Shown here: positions 8,428-15,946 of the stretch, piece after piece
Numbering within the stretch: position 1 is the stretch's first letter
Layout of the letters: every line of letters begins with the position of its first letter
NCBI GenBank assembly: GCA_963921335.3
Contig: CAWUFC020000001.1
Location: 2,294,001 to 2,358,000, forward strand
Source: CAWUFC02 sp963921335
GTDB lineage: Bacteria; Pseudomonadota; Gammaproteobacteria; Pseudomonadales; Halieaceae
Reading direction: 5' to 3'
DNA: 64,000 nt
Program-made: the position numbers and the translations under genes
Notes under the pieces: model-generated
Told to the model about the DNA's origin: nothing
What the model saw: only the letters and a program-made list of their open reading frames with translations
The model's database searches: none

Positions 8428-9247
8428 ATGCGGCAATGGTTCGACAATGTGCGGCAAAAGCATGATTTCACCTTAATCCTTTTTTATCGCGGCTTTTGGT
8501 GACCGCCCTGTCGCGCCGAGTTACGGGGCTACGTAAAAGATGGGATTGTCGACCAAGTGCGTGAGGCGGGCGGTGAAGTGTATGCCATCACCAGTGAACC
8601 TCAGCGCCTGGCAGATATGGCTCAACAGGATTGGGGGCTCAGTTTTGAATGCCTCGGCGATCCCCACCATGAGGTGATAGATAGCTGCCGTGACAAGGGC
8701 TGGCTCGACATCATTGTGAATACCAACACGGAACTGCAGCAGGGCATGCCTTCTAGCAAGTTCAGTCACCCCAAGGGTTATTTTCAGCCTGGCGTCTTGG
8801 CAGTCAACAAACAAGACCGTGTGCTATATCGCTGGCGTGGTGTGCCCACCCGCAAAAACCTGGGTGGTGCCGTTGTGCGACCAATGCCTGAGCATGTGTG
8901 GTCCTGTATGACCCAGGCATTTACCAGTGACGGGGATGCGGCGCACGACGACAATCCTGTGATGGATAGCCAGGAGATTCCCTGGCCGCTGTTTGTGACG
9001 ATCCTTACCGCCAATGGCTGGTTTTTTACGCCCGAAGCCGTTTGCGCATCAGCCTGGCGGGCCGCCGATTCAGGCGCGACTGTTGCGGGCTGGGCTGCGC
9101 ATCCCGATGTTTATCGCGCTGTGGATACTCGCGTTTGTGCTGCTGCCTACACCAGTGGTGCTGCTGGCACTCGGCTGTTGGGTGGCGTGGATTATTCCCG
9201 GTATTCGCTGGATCGGCCGGCAGTTTCAGAACGTCAGGCTCGATTAA
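8428..9247 (+). CDS. Peroxiredoxin-like (AhpC/TSA) protein with probable selenocysteine at TGA 8500 and C-terminal membrane anchor
   Basis: The frame reads LILFYRGFW-TGA-PPCRAELRGYV. The TGA (8500-8502) falls exactly where thioredoxin-fold peroxiredoxin-like proteins have the peroxidatic Cys or Sec (FYRGxWCPxC), giving a U-x-x-C motif, and the frame stays open and family-like for about 170 codons beyond it. GC-rich inverted repeats that could form a bacterial SECIS start right after the TGA. A second break occurs at the T6 run 9022-9027: removing one T joins the frame to a hydrophobic tail (FIALWILAFVLLPTPVVLLA, then a charged end) closing at TAA 9245-9247, which would anchor the protein in the membrane. 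The 5' end is uncertain: ATG 8428 or, more likely, ATG 8143 through the TAG at 8389. The expected role is reduction of peroxides or disulfides. Replacement of a Cys codon by a sequencing error is the alternative to Sec. Confidence 0.65.
8505..8529 (+). promoter_or_regulatory. Candidate bacterial SECIS hairpin after TGA 8500
   Basis: GCCCTGT (8505-8511) pairs with ACGGGGC (8523-8529) through seven base pairs, one of them T-G, around an 11-nt loop. A competing fold pairs GCC (8515-8517) with GGC (8527-8529) and puts a G first in a 9-nt loop about 16 nt after the TGA, closer to the published bacterial SECIS rules. Which fold forms needs RNA folding and homologue comparison. Confidence 0.4.
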
Positions 9248-9966
9248 ACGTACCTGACTAACCCTCCATCAATGCGAATGTTTTGCCCGTTGATATAGGC
9301 CGCGCGAGGGCTAGCTATGAATGCCACCAGGTCGGCGACTTCTTCGCGCTCTGCTGGTCGTCCGGCAGGCCCCACAAAGTCTTCACCGAGTTTACCTGCT
9401 GCCATGGCAGCTTCTACTTCGGCGGTGCGAATCAGCCCCGGTGAAATAGTGTTCACCGTGATGCCCGTGCCGGCGAGTTCTTTGGCCAGCGATACACCCA
9501 TGGTGGCCAATGCACCTTTGGCAGCGTAGTAGGCGGGCATCACATTGTTGGGCTGATGGCTGCCGATAGTGCCCAGGTTAATGATGCGACCCCAGCCGCG
9601 TTCCTGCATGGGCTGCAATAGTCCCTGGATCAAACGTGCCGCAGAGAGCAGGTTCACCTCGTACATCTGCAGCCATTTTTCGTGGTCACTGTCGCGCCAT
9701 TTGTGGCGGTCGGCGGTGCCGTAGTTGTTGACTAGAATGTCGACCTGTAAACCCAGGTCTGCGATCTGAGCCAGCACCTGCTGGCGACCCGTTTCGGTAG
9801 CGATATCGCCCCAGACACTGTGAGCGGTATCAAACTTATGGCCATCACCATTGGCGTGGCCAATGACAACAGCTCCTTCAGCCGCTAGAGTGGACGCGAT
9901 GACTTCGCCGGTACCGCGATTACTGCCGGTGACCAGGGCGACTTTTTGATTGAGTTGTAAATCCAT
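9244..9966 (-). CDS. Short-chain dehydrogenase/reductase (SDR)
   Basis: This is a 240-residue classical SDR. The NAD(P)-binding glycine motif is TGSNRGTGE, the structural NNYG motif is present, and the active site reads YYAAK (Y-x-x-x-K). The usual catalytic serine, 13 residues before the tyrosine, appears to be threonine (NLGTIG). The C-terminal INGQNIRIDGG is typical of FabG-like members. The longer frame from 10017 adds 17 residues that overlap the divergent NfeD-like start, so ATG 9966 is preferred. Its 3' end overlaps the peroxiredoxin-like gene by 4 nt in convergent orientation. The substrate is unknown; it could be a FabG-type acyl or alcohol dehydrogenase. Confidence 0.88.
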   Translation of the reverse strand: MDLQLNQKVALVTGSNRGTGEVIASTLAAEGAVVIGHANGDGHKFDTAHSVWGDIATETGRQQVLAQIADLGLQVDILVNNYGTADRHKWRDSDHEKWLQMYEVNLLSAARLIQGLLQPMQERGWGRIINLGTIGSHQPNNVMPAYYAAKGALATMGVSLAKELAGTGITVNTISPGLIRTAEVEAAMAAGKLGEDFVGPAGRPAEREEVADLVAFIASPRAAYINGQNIRIDGGLVRYV

Positions 9967-10016
9967 ATCAATAATACTAGTTGGCGCTAGGGAACAGAAT
10001 AACAAGCCACTCAACA

Positions 10017-10982
10017 ATGCACTATCTGGAACTGCTTGCCTACTACCACTGGGTCATTATCGGATTCGGTTTCTTCCTGCTTGAAATCACCAAGATCGGT
10101 GGTATCTCAACACCGGGCACCATTGTGGCGATTGTGCTGGCCGGGGTGACCTACCTGTATCCCGATATTCCCTGGTGGGGCCAGATCTGGAGCTTTGTGA
10201 TGCTGACCTGTGCCGTCTCTATTTTGTACCTCAGCTACCGGCGCGACAAAGATCCCAAGGCCAGCGAGTTGTTACTGAGCCCCGATGTGCAGGCCAGTTA
10301 CCTCAAAGGTACGACCATTACATTGAAGGAACCCCTGGCAGAGGGTGAGAGCAAGCTGCAGATTAAGGGCAAGTTCTGGAAGGTGAATGCTACTCGCGGT
10401 TATCCCGCGGGTGTGATCGTGGAGATCACCGGCCACGACGGTGCTGTTTTGCAGCTGGCCTCTCGGGAGCAGCCGGGCTATGCATTGAGCTCCCGCCGCG
10501 CCGACAGTGGGGTGGCCTTTTCAGATTACTGGCGCGATAAGAAAGTAGAGCGTGAATACGGTGAGCCTGATTTTGACTACTGGGTGCTGTTTCATGCAGC
10601 CATGCAGGCCCATACCAAGTTTTCGCTGGTGCAGGCCTATCACTTGATTTGTGGCCTGACGGGTAAATCGCTCGACGAATCACGCACCGGCCTCAATACC
10701 CATACCCTGGCGTTATACGACACCAAGGATGAAGGGCAGTACCAGATACTGGGTGAGAACCATTACAGCGAACCGCGTGTATACGGATTCCTGTATGGCG
10801 AAGGACGCTGGCTGGCTCGTGATAATGAGCAGTTTGAAGAGCAAATGGAGAACCTGGAAGCGGCGTTGCATACCCCCTGGGCCGACAAGCTGCGCGGCAC
10901 CTTGCCGCTGGAGCTGGCAGAAACAGCGCTGCGCATGTTGCGCGATGGCAAGTTGGCTGAGGATGCCCGGGCCGGCCGCTGA
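10017..10982 (+). CDS. NfeD-like membrane protein with long C-terminal extension
   Basis: The protein has about 321 residues. The first 70 hold two or three membrane helices (YYHWVIIGFGFFLLE, GTIVAIVLAGVTYLYP, IWSFVMLTCAVSILYLSY), followed by a short beta-rich stretch (GKFWKVNA, GVIVEITGHDG), the arrangement of short NfeD proteins with an OB fold. A further ~170 residues follow that typical NfeD proteins lack, and they resemble nothing I recognise. ATG 9981 gives a longer frame, but ATG 10017 starts just before the first helix. The 3' end overlaps the UDG-like gene by 20 nt. NfeD proteins usually work with stomatin/flotillin partners, none of which is seen here. Confidence 0.65.
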   Translation: MHYLELLAYYHWVIIGFGFFLLEITKIGGISTPGTIVAIVLAGVTYLYPDIPWWGQIWSFVMLTCAVSILYLSYRRDKDPKASELLLSPDVQASYLKGTTITLKEPLAEGESKLQIKGKFWKVNATRGYPAGVIVEITGHDGAVLQLASREQPGYALSSRRADSGVAFSDYWRDKKVEREYGEPDFDYWVLFHAAMQAHTKFSLVQAYHLICGLTGKSLDESRTGLNTHTLALYDTKDEGQYQILGENHYSEPRVYGFLYGEGRWLARDNEQFEEQMENLEAALHTPWADKLRGTLPLELAETALRMLRDGKLAEDARAGR

Positions 10983-11574
10983 ATTTGTCGCTCAACTGAG
11001 CGCTGCACCCAAACTACCCCGCGTGTATAACCCCTGGCGCGAACCTGCGCTGGTTGAGAACCTGTGTGCTTACCTTGAAAGCTGGCAGCATTGGCCCGGG
11101 CGGGTGCCGATCCTGGTGGTGGGGGAGGCACTCGGTTATCTGGGCGGGCGCCATGCTGGCATTCCCTTCAGCAGTGCGGCGCTCTATGGCGAAGTGCCGC
11201 ATCCGTTTTTGCAAACGCTACAGCCCAAACTTCAGATCAGCGCTGAGCATCGCGAAGTGACCGCCGATATTGTGTGGCGCTATTTGCAAGGCAAACCCAA
11301 TCTGCCCCTGTTTTGGAACGGGTTTCCCTTTCATCCTCATCACAAATACCGGCCGCGCAGCAATCGCAAACCCAGCGTGAGAGAACTGCGTCGTGGGGTA
11401 CGGTACCTGCAGGCACTGGCGGACTGGGTGCAGCCTGAACGCGTTGCCGGCCTAGGTAGGGTGGGGCAGCAGGTGGCCCAGTGGGCGTTTCCTGAACGGG
11501 AGATCGTGTATATCCGCCATCCCTCCTACGGCGGCAAGCAGGATTTTCTGACCGGCATGGAACAACTGCTGTGA
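10963..11574 (+). CDS. Uracil-DNA glycosylase-like superfamily protein
   Basis: The 203-residue protein has the order of motifs expected for the UDG fold: VVGEALGYLGGRHAGIPFSS resembles the GExPG...GxPF motif of family 4/5 enzymes, FWNGFPFHPH lies in the middle, and HPSYGG near the C-terminus is the HPS DNA-intercalation motif. Activity on uracil is not certain, because many bacterial members have divergent active sites. ATG 10963 lies inside the end of the NfeD-like gene, and the frame further upstream is non-coding overlap. The TGA overlaps the GTG of the DUF429 gene (GTGA), so the two are likely translated together. Confidence 0.75.
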   Translation: MPGPAAEFVAQLSAAPKLPRVYNPWREPALVENLCAYLESWQHWPGRVPILVVGEALGYLGGRHAGIPFSSAALYGEVPHPFLQTLQPKLQISAEHREVTADIVWRYLQGKPNLPLFWNGFPFHPHHKYRPRSNRKPSVRELRRGVRYLQALADWVQPERVAGLGRVGQQVAQWAFPEREIVYIRHPSYGGKQDFLTGMEQLL

Positions 11575-12281
11575 CACAGTTTATTGGCATTGATGGCGCG
11601 CGTGCCGGCTGGATTTTGCTGGTGCTGGATGAGCAGGGTGTCTCCCATCATCTGGTGCCTGCGCTGGCCGACGCCCTGCCGCTGTTACAGACAGCAACTG
11701 TGGCACTGATCGATATGCCCATCGGTATTGTGGGGGAGGGTATAGAGGAGCGGCGGGTCGATCCCAAATCGCGCAAGCTGCTGGGGCCCCGCAGTTCCAG
11801 CGTGTTTCCCATGCCCTGTCGTGAAGCCCTGGCGGAGTCCGCTTATCCCGAAGCCAGTGCCGTGAATTTTCAGGTGTCCGGCCGCAAGCTCAGCAAACAA
11901 ACCTGGAACATCATGCCCAAGATTGATGAGGTTGATGTGCTGGTGCGCATGCACAGCCATATTGCGCTGAAAGAGTCGCATCCGGAGGTGTGCTTTACCG
12001 GGCTGAACCAGATGATGCCGATGCCGCACAACAAGAAAACCAGTGAGGGCTTCACGGATCGTCTGCGTGTGCTAAAGCGCTACCTGCCCAATGCCAGGGC
12101 GGCGTTCAACGCGGTGCGCAAACAGCACACGCGCAGTATGTTGGCAGATGACGACATTATTGACGCGATGGTGCTGGCGGTTACAGCCCGGCGCGGTCAC
12201 GCACAGGGTTTTGAATCCGTACTGGGTGAGACCCAGCTGGACCCGCTGGGCCTGCCCATGGATGTGGTCTACGCCAACTAG
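11571..12281 (+). CDS. DUF429 domain protein
   Basis: The 236-residue protein begins with IGIDGARAGW and has DMPIGI about 40 residues later, the acidic signature of the DUF429 family, which is thought to have an RNase H-like fold. A later HPEVCF and DDIIDAMVLA complete the family pattern. The biochemical role is unknown. Translation starts at GTG 11571, overlapping the UDG-like stop codon. The TAG at 12279-12281 lies in a CTAG shared with the possible end of a small minus-strand gene. Confidence 0.85.
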   Translation: MTQFIGIDGARAGWILLVLDEQGVSHHLVPALADALPLLQTATVALIDMPIGIVGEGIEERRVDPKSRKLLGPRSSSVFPMPCREALAESAYPEASAVNFQVSGRKLSKQTWNIMPKIDEVDVLVRMHSHIALKESHPEVCFTGLNQMMPMPHNKKTSEGFTDRLRVLKRYLPNARAAFNAVRKQHTRSMLADDDIIDAMVLAVTARRGHAQGFESVLGETQLDPLGLPMDVVYAN

Positions 12282-12450
12282 ATTCGACCCATGCGATACA
12301 GCAGCTCGCGGCCATCGCGAATGGTCTCGGAACATGAACCACGTGGGGGTGGGTTTCCCACGCCATCAGGCCGTGGGGTTCGCCGGTGGCACTGCTGACC
12401 ACCCAGCTGGCGGCCCGGCCTTGGGGTTGTCGCTGTGGGCCATATTGCAT
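12278..12450 (-). CDS. Possible small minus-strand gene with frameshift
   Basis: The 196-bp gap between the DUF429 and protease genes holds a minus-strand frame starting MQYGPQRQPQGRAASWVV near 12450 and ending, after one frame change near 12330, in ETIRDGRELLYRMGRI and a TAG at 12280-12278. That end looks like a natural protein C-terminus and abuts the DUF429 stop tail to tail. The intact product would be about 58 residues, or up to about 84 if it starts near 12528. No family was recognised. It may equally be a chance frame. Confidence 0.25.
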
Positions 12451-12477
12451 GAGCGCCGCAGTGGTCAAAATAGTCTC

Positions 12478-13206
12478 ATGTACCCACTTCATTACAGAAA
12501 CGGCCACCTGTTTATTCAAATAGAACACGGTTTATGGCTACTCGACACGGGCGCTCCGACCAGCTTTGGCGACAAGCCTGCGCTGTGTATGCAGGGCCAG
12601 GTGTTTCATTTACCCAAGCACGCTCTCGGCGTGAGTGCGGCTGAACTGAGCAGCTCTTTAGGTGTGATCACTATCGGGTTGATCGGTGCGGATATCATCA
12701 GTCGCTTTGACCTGATCATTGATGTGCCAGCGGGCATCATCGAGTTTGAAACGGATGCCGGCGAATACCATGGGCGACAGATCAATGTGGCTCACTATAT
12801 GGGTATACCGGTGATTCCCGTGCAGATGGCGGGGCAGGCCCTGGACATGTACCTGGATACCGGTTCGCGCTTCAGCTATGTGCAGGACGAGTTTCTCGAG
12901 GACTTTCCCCAGGCGGGCCTCGAAGGCGACTGGCATCACGAGTATGGCGAATTTGAAGTGATGACCCATCACGTGCCGTTGCTGATTGGTAACCAGCCCT
13001 ACAACACGCGGGTGGCAAGACTGCCGGAACGCCTGGGCATGCGGGTGCTGTCCCGGGGGCCCAACGGCATTCTGGGTAATGAATGGTTGGCCGAGCGCAG
13101 GGTAGGTTACTTCCCCGGCCGCGGGCAGCTGTTGGTTGAGCCCATCTCCGCTGATGAGTTTGGCACCGTCAATGCGCCTGCTAATGTTTCCACGCTTTAT
13201 CATTAG
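12478..13206 (+). CDS. Compact aspartic protease-like protein with two DTG motifs
   Basis: The 242-residue protein contains two active-site-like motifs, WLLDTGAPTSF (residues about 20-30) and MYLDTGSRFSY (about 125-135). Each begins a lobe of roughly 100 residues that ends in a hydrophobic-Gly motif (IGLIGADIIS; NGILGNEWL). This is the layout of a bilobal pepsin-like or fused retropepsin-like (clan AA) enzyme, though much shorter than pepsins. No signal peptide is seen, which suggests a cytoplasmic enzyme. The frame extends upstream to 12091, but that part overlaps DUF429, and ATG 12478 starts just before the first beta strand. The substrate is unknown. Confidence 0.7.
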   Translation: MYPLHYRNGHLFIQIEHGLWLLDTGAPTSFGDKPALCMQGQVFHLPKHALGVSAAELSSSLGVITIGLIGADIISRFDLIIDVPAGIIEFETDAGEYHGRQINVAHYMGIPVIPVQMAGQALDMYLDTGSRFSYVQDEFLEDFPQAGLEGDWHHEYGEFEVMTHHVPLLIGNQPYNTRVARLPERLGMRVLSRGPNGILGNEWLAERRVGYFPGRGQLLVEPISADEFGTVNAPANVSTLYH

Positions 13207-13229
13207 CCTGGGCTTGCAATAGTAACAAT

Positions 13230-13257
13230 GACTAGTTAAAGTAAGAAATTAGTCTTT
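13230..13257 (+). terminator. AT-rich hairpin followed by short T run
   Basis: GACTAGTT (13230-13237) pairs with AATTAGTC (13247-13254), including one G-U pair, around a 9-nt loop and is followed by TTT. It lies between the protease gene and the first tandem paralog. It could be a weak terminator or an operator for the downstream gene. Confidence 0.3.
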
Positions 13258-13273
13258 GTAAATATCAGATGTC

Positions 13274-14011
13274 ATGGCGGTCTTTAATCGTTCTTTACGA
13301 GACAAATTGAGCCAGATGCGGCTACCGATTGCCGATGAGCGTCATGCGGCAACGGTGGTGAATCGCCTTCTGCTCGGTGCCGAAACGCATCAACTGCGCA
13401 TGGCTCGTCGCCTCAGCCCCATCATGGCCGAAGGTAATCGCAGCTACGATAACTGGCTGGTGTACCTGCGCCAGACGTTGGGCGAGTGCCTGGTGCACGA
13501 AGAAGCACTTCCTGGTGAAGCCGGCAGAAAAGAACACATGTTGCTGGCGCTGGATTGCAGCGAGTTGCAAGCCACCCGCTTGCAGGGCGATGCCCTGAGT
13601 ATTCCCCTGAACCTGATTCTGATCGATTCCGCCCAGCCCGCGCAGTACGACACGCTGACCTTTGGCTACCTTGACGAGCAGGTATTGCACCAGGTGGTGA
13701 ATCAACGCCACCATACCCGCCTGGAAGAAATCGTCGCCGAGCTAAAGCCCTACCTGGTAGAGCTGGCGCAGGCTTTCGCAGAAGATGAACTGCCTCACCG
13801 TGAGCAGGGCCTGGTGCTAGATGCCCGTGCCTTTCTGCAGTGCGAATTTAACCCCCACACCAACAAAGTAACCCTGAAGGATTTCAGACCCAGCGCTCGC
13901 TGGAGCGCTGCGCAGCGCGAGATCCTGGATGTGGCCTTGCAAGGTCGGGCCCTGGATGGCCGTGCGGCAATTCTGGCCTCGGACTACTTCAACAAGGTCG
14001 TGGCTGACTGA
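13274..14011 (+). CDS. Hypothetical protein, tandem paralog 1
   Basis: This is a 245-residue soluble protein with no signal peptide or membrane helix and no family I recognise. It is a clear paralog of the gene at 14151-14885, colinear along the full length with many identical blocks: LP(I/V)xDERHAA, LGxCLVHEEAL, LTFGYLDE or MTFGYLDE, ELKPYLxELAQA and GRAAILASDYFN. The middle (IPLNLILID) looks like a buried beta strand. The conserved DERHAA and HEEAL residues could be functional, but no catalytic motif can be named. Confidence 0.75.
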   Translation: MAVFNRSLRDKLSQMRLPIADERHAATVVNRLLLGAETHQLRMARRLSPIMAEGNRSYDNWLVYLRQTLGECLVHEEALPGEAGRKEHMLLALDCSELQATRLQGDALSIPLNLILIDSAQPAQYDTLTFGYLDEQVLHQVVNQRHHTRLEEIVAELKPYLVELAQAFAEDELPHREQGLVLDARAFLQCEFNPHTNKVTLKDFRPSARWSAAQREILDVALQGRALDGRAAILASDYFNKVVAD

Positions 14012-14150
14012 TCTGTGCCGTTTTAAGGCATACCCCGCAAAGTTTTGTGATGTGGCCCGCAAAAACAGGCGCCCAGCTTTTATTGTGTGAGGTGCTCGCT
14101 AGTATTGATTAACACCATCAGCCACTGATTAGATCGCCGGTGAAGCCACC

Positions 14151-14885
14151 ATGACCACCCACAAACCCGCACTGAGAGATCAAATTAAACGTATCCGCCT
14201 GCCGGTTGTGGATGAGCGTCACGCAGCGATGCTGGTCGAAGGCGTGTTGAGCAAAGCTGCAGCGCGTCATGCACATGTAGTACGTCGCTTGCATCCGCTG
14301 ATGACGGCGGGTGAGAGTCGCTACACCGACTGGCTGAATTACCTGCGTTTGACCCTCGGTGACTGCCTGGTTCACGAAGAAGCCCTGAAGGCCGAGCCTG
14401 GCCAACGCGAGCGCTTGCTGGTGAGCCTGGATGTCACACAGCTGGCACAACATAAAGCAGGCGGGCGCTATCGCATTCCCCTCAACCTGATCTTTATCGA
14501 TGCAGAAGACCCCGAACACTATGACACCATGACCTTTGGGTATTTGGACGAGGCCGTGGTGCGCAAAGTGGTGGCGGGGCGTCACCACGTGACCCTGAAA
14601 GACATTGTGCAGGAACTGAAGCCCTACCTGATGGAACTGGCCCAGGCCTATGCCGATGACAGCATGCCCTGCCGGGCCCAGGGCCTGGTGATGGACGATC
14701 GTGCCTTCTTGCGCTGTGGCTTTAATGTGCACACGCACAAGGTGCAGCTGGAAGACTGGTGCCCCAGTCGCCGCTGGAGTGAAGCCCAGCAGGAGGTACT
14801 GGGGATGGCGGTGCAGGGCCGCGCCTTTAACGGCCGCGCCGCGATTCTGGCATCTGACTACTTCAACCGGGTCGCCGCCAGCTGA
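14151..14885 (+). CDS. Hypothetical protein, tandem paralog 2
   Basis: The 244-residue protein is homologous to the preceding gene from end to end, with roughly half of the residues identical by eye. Shared blocks include DERHAA, YLRLTLGDCLVHEEAL, RIPLNLIFIDA, GYLDEAVV, ELKPYLMELAQAYADD and RAAILASDYFN. The pair probably arose by tandem duplication. A 139-bp gap separates the copies, so each may have its own promoter. The function is unknown. Confidence 0.75.
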   Translation: MTTHKPALRDQIKRIRLPVVDERHAAMLVEGVLSKAAARHAHVVRRLHPLMTAGESRYTDWLNYLRLTLGDCLVHEEALKAEPGQRERLLVSLDVTQLAQHKAGGRYRIPLNLIFIDAEDPEHYDTMTFGYLDEAVVRKVVAGRHHVTLKDIVQELKPYLMELAQAYADDSMPCRAQGLVMDDRAFLRCGFNVHTHKVQLEDWCPSRRWSEAQQEVLGMAVQGRAFNGRAAILASDYFNRVAAS

Positions 14886-14979
14886 TTGTCGCCTGCGGCC
14901 ATGCCCTTGGCAGGCCCGGCAATGTTTGAACATGCCACCGCTTCGTATGCTGTGTTCCATCCAATAGGGAGGGAACATC

Positions 14980-15327
14980 ATGCATCCATACGACCGTATC
15001 CTGGCAGCTGCCCAGTACCTGCAAATGAACGGGCTGAGCAACGAACAACTCAACCGGCTGTATCCCGCCGCGCAAAAAGGCGCGACCGACTTCAATGCCG
15101 TGAAGGATTACTTCACCGGCCATCGCGACCTGGAAGACAGCTTGCAGGCCTTTGCCAACCGACTGTGCTACGTGGCAGACCAGTATTCCCGCTATGCGGA
15201 CGAACTCGGCCAGCTGGTGGATCGCGCCCTGGATGTGTGGCCTCACGCCAACCCAGATATGGGCTTTAGCAATGCCCACATGCGCCGTGCCAGTGGCCAG
15301 GAAGCGCGGGTATTTGCCTACGTTTAA
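14980..15327 (+). CDS. Hypothetical small helical protein
   Basis: The 115-residue, mostly helical protein is preceded by a good ribosome site (GGAGGG, 6 nt before the ATG). No family was recognised. It has no signal peptide and no membrane helix. It follows the two tandem paralogs on the same strand at a 94-bp distance and converges with the exbD-like gene (3-nt gap), so it may belong to the paralog unit. Confidence 0.7.
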   Translation: MHPYDRILAAAQYLQMNGLSNEQLNRLYPAAQKGATDFNAVKDYFTGHRDLEDSLQAFANRLCYVADQYSRYADELGQLVDRALDVWPHANPDMGFSNAHMRRASGQEARVFAYV

Positions 15328-15330
15328 TTT

Positions 15331-15783
15331 CTAGTGCGCGGTAGACAGGGCAACGTTGTAAACCCCTGCCTCGCGCGCGGAATCGGCCACGTCGGTAATG
15401 GCGGCCACGTGTGATTTAACGTGAGCCCGAATTACCAGTTTAGCCTGGGGCCGCTCGGCTTTCACGCGGCTGATATTGGCGCGCACACTGCGTGCGTCAA
15501 TGCGCCGGCCTTCAAACCAGATCTCGTCGGCGGCGCTCACCTGCACAATGATGCCTTCTGAAGGCTTGTCTGACTGCTGATTGGTGGTGTGCTCGCGCTC
15601 CATGTCGATGCCGTACTCGTTGATGAACGTGCCGGCCACGATGAAGAAGATGAGCATGATCATCACCACATCCAGCATGGGGGTGAGATTAATACCCAGC
15701 TCTTCCTCGTACTTGAGTCGAGGAACCCGCTTTCGGTGTACGCCACGTTCGTCGACACCGACTGTATCGAACCACATCTGCAT
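15331..15783 (-). CDS. ExbD/TolR family biopolymer transport protein
   Basis: The 150-residue protein has one N-terminal membrane helix in INLTPMLDVVMIMLIFFIVAG, with the proton-pathway aspartate at position 38, followed by a periplasmic domain of about 95 residues. This is the ExbD/TolR topology: a single helix that, with ExbB/TolQ, uses the proton gradient to power TonB or Tol. GGTGAAGGT serves as the ribosome site. No ExbB, TonB or TolQ partner lies next to it, which is unusual because exbB normally precedes exbD. Confidence 0.85.
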   Translation of the reverse strand: MQMWFDTVGVDERGVHRKRVPRLKYEEELGINLTPMLDVVMIMLIFFIVAGTFINEYGIDMEREHTTNQQSDKPSEGIIVQVSAADEIWFEGRRIDARSVRANISRVKAERPQAKLVIRAHVKSHVAAITDVADSAREAGVYNVALSTAH

Positions 15784-15946
15784 ACCTTCACCATACGCCC
15801 GCCAGCGATGGCGACGTTGACCTTGATCAAGAGACGGTTAAAAGCAAAGAGCGGTTTTGTTTCATCCAATTCGGTCTTTGGCTATCTATGTCCAGCATGA
15901 TGGTCTATATCTTGAGGATCTAAACCCAATCACGGAGGAGAGGGCG

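Noticed and set aside
14118..15095. Minus-strand open frame of 325 codons across the second paralog and the next gene
   Set aside because: It is antisense to a paralog whose sequence is conserved with its tandem copy, which shows that the plus strand is the coding one.
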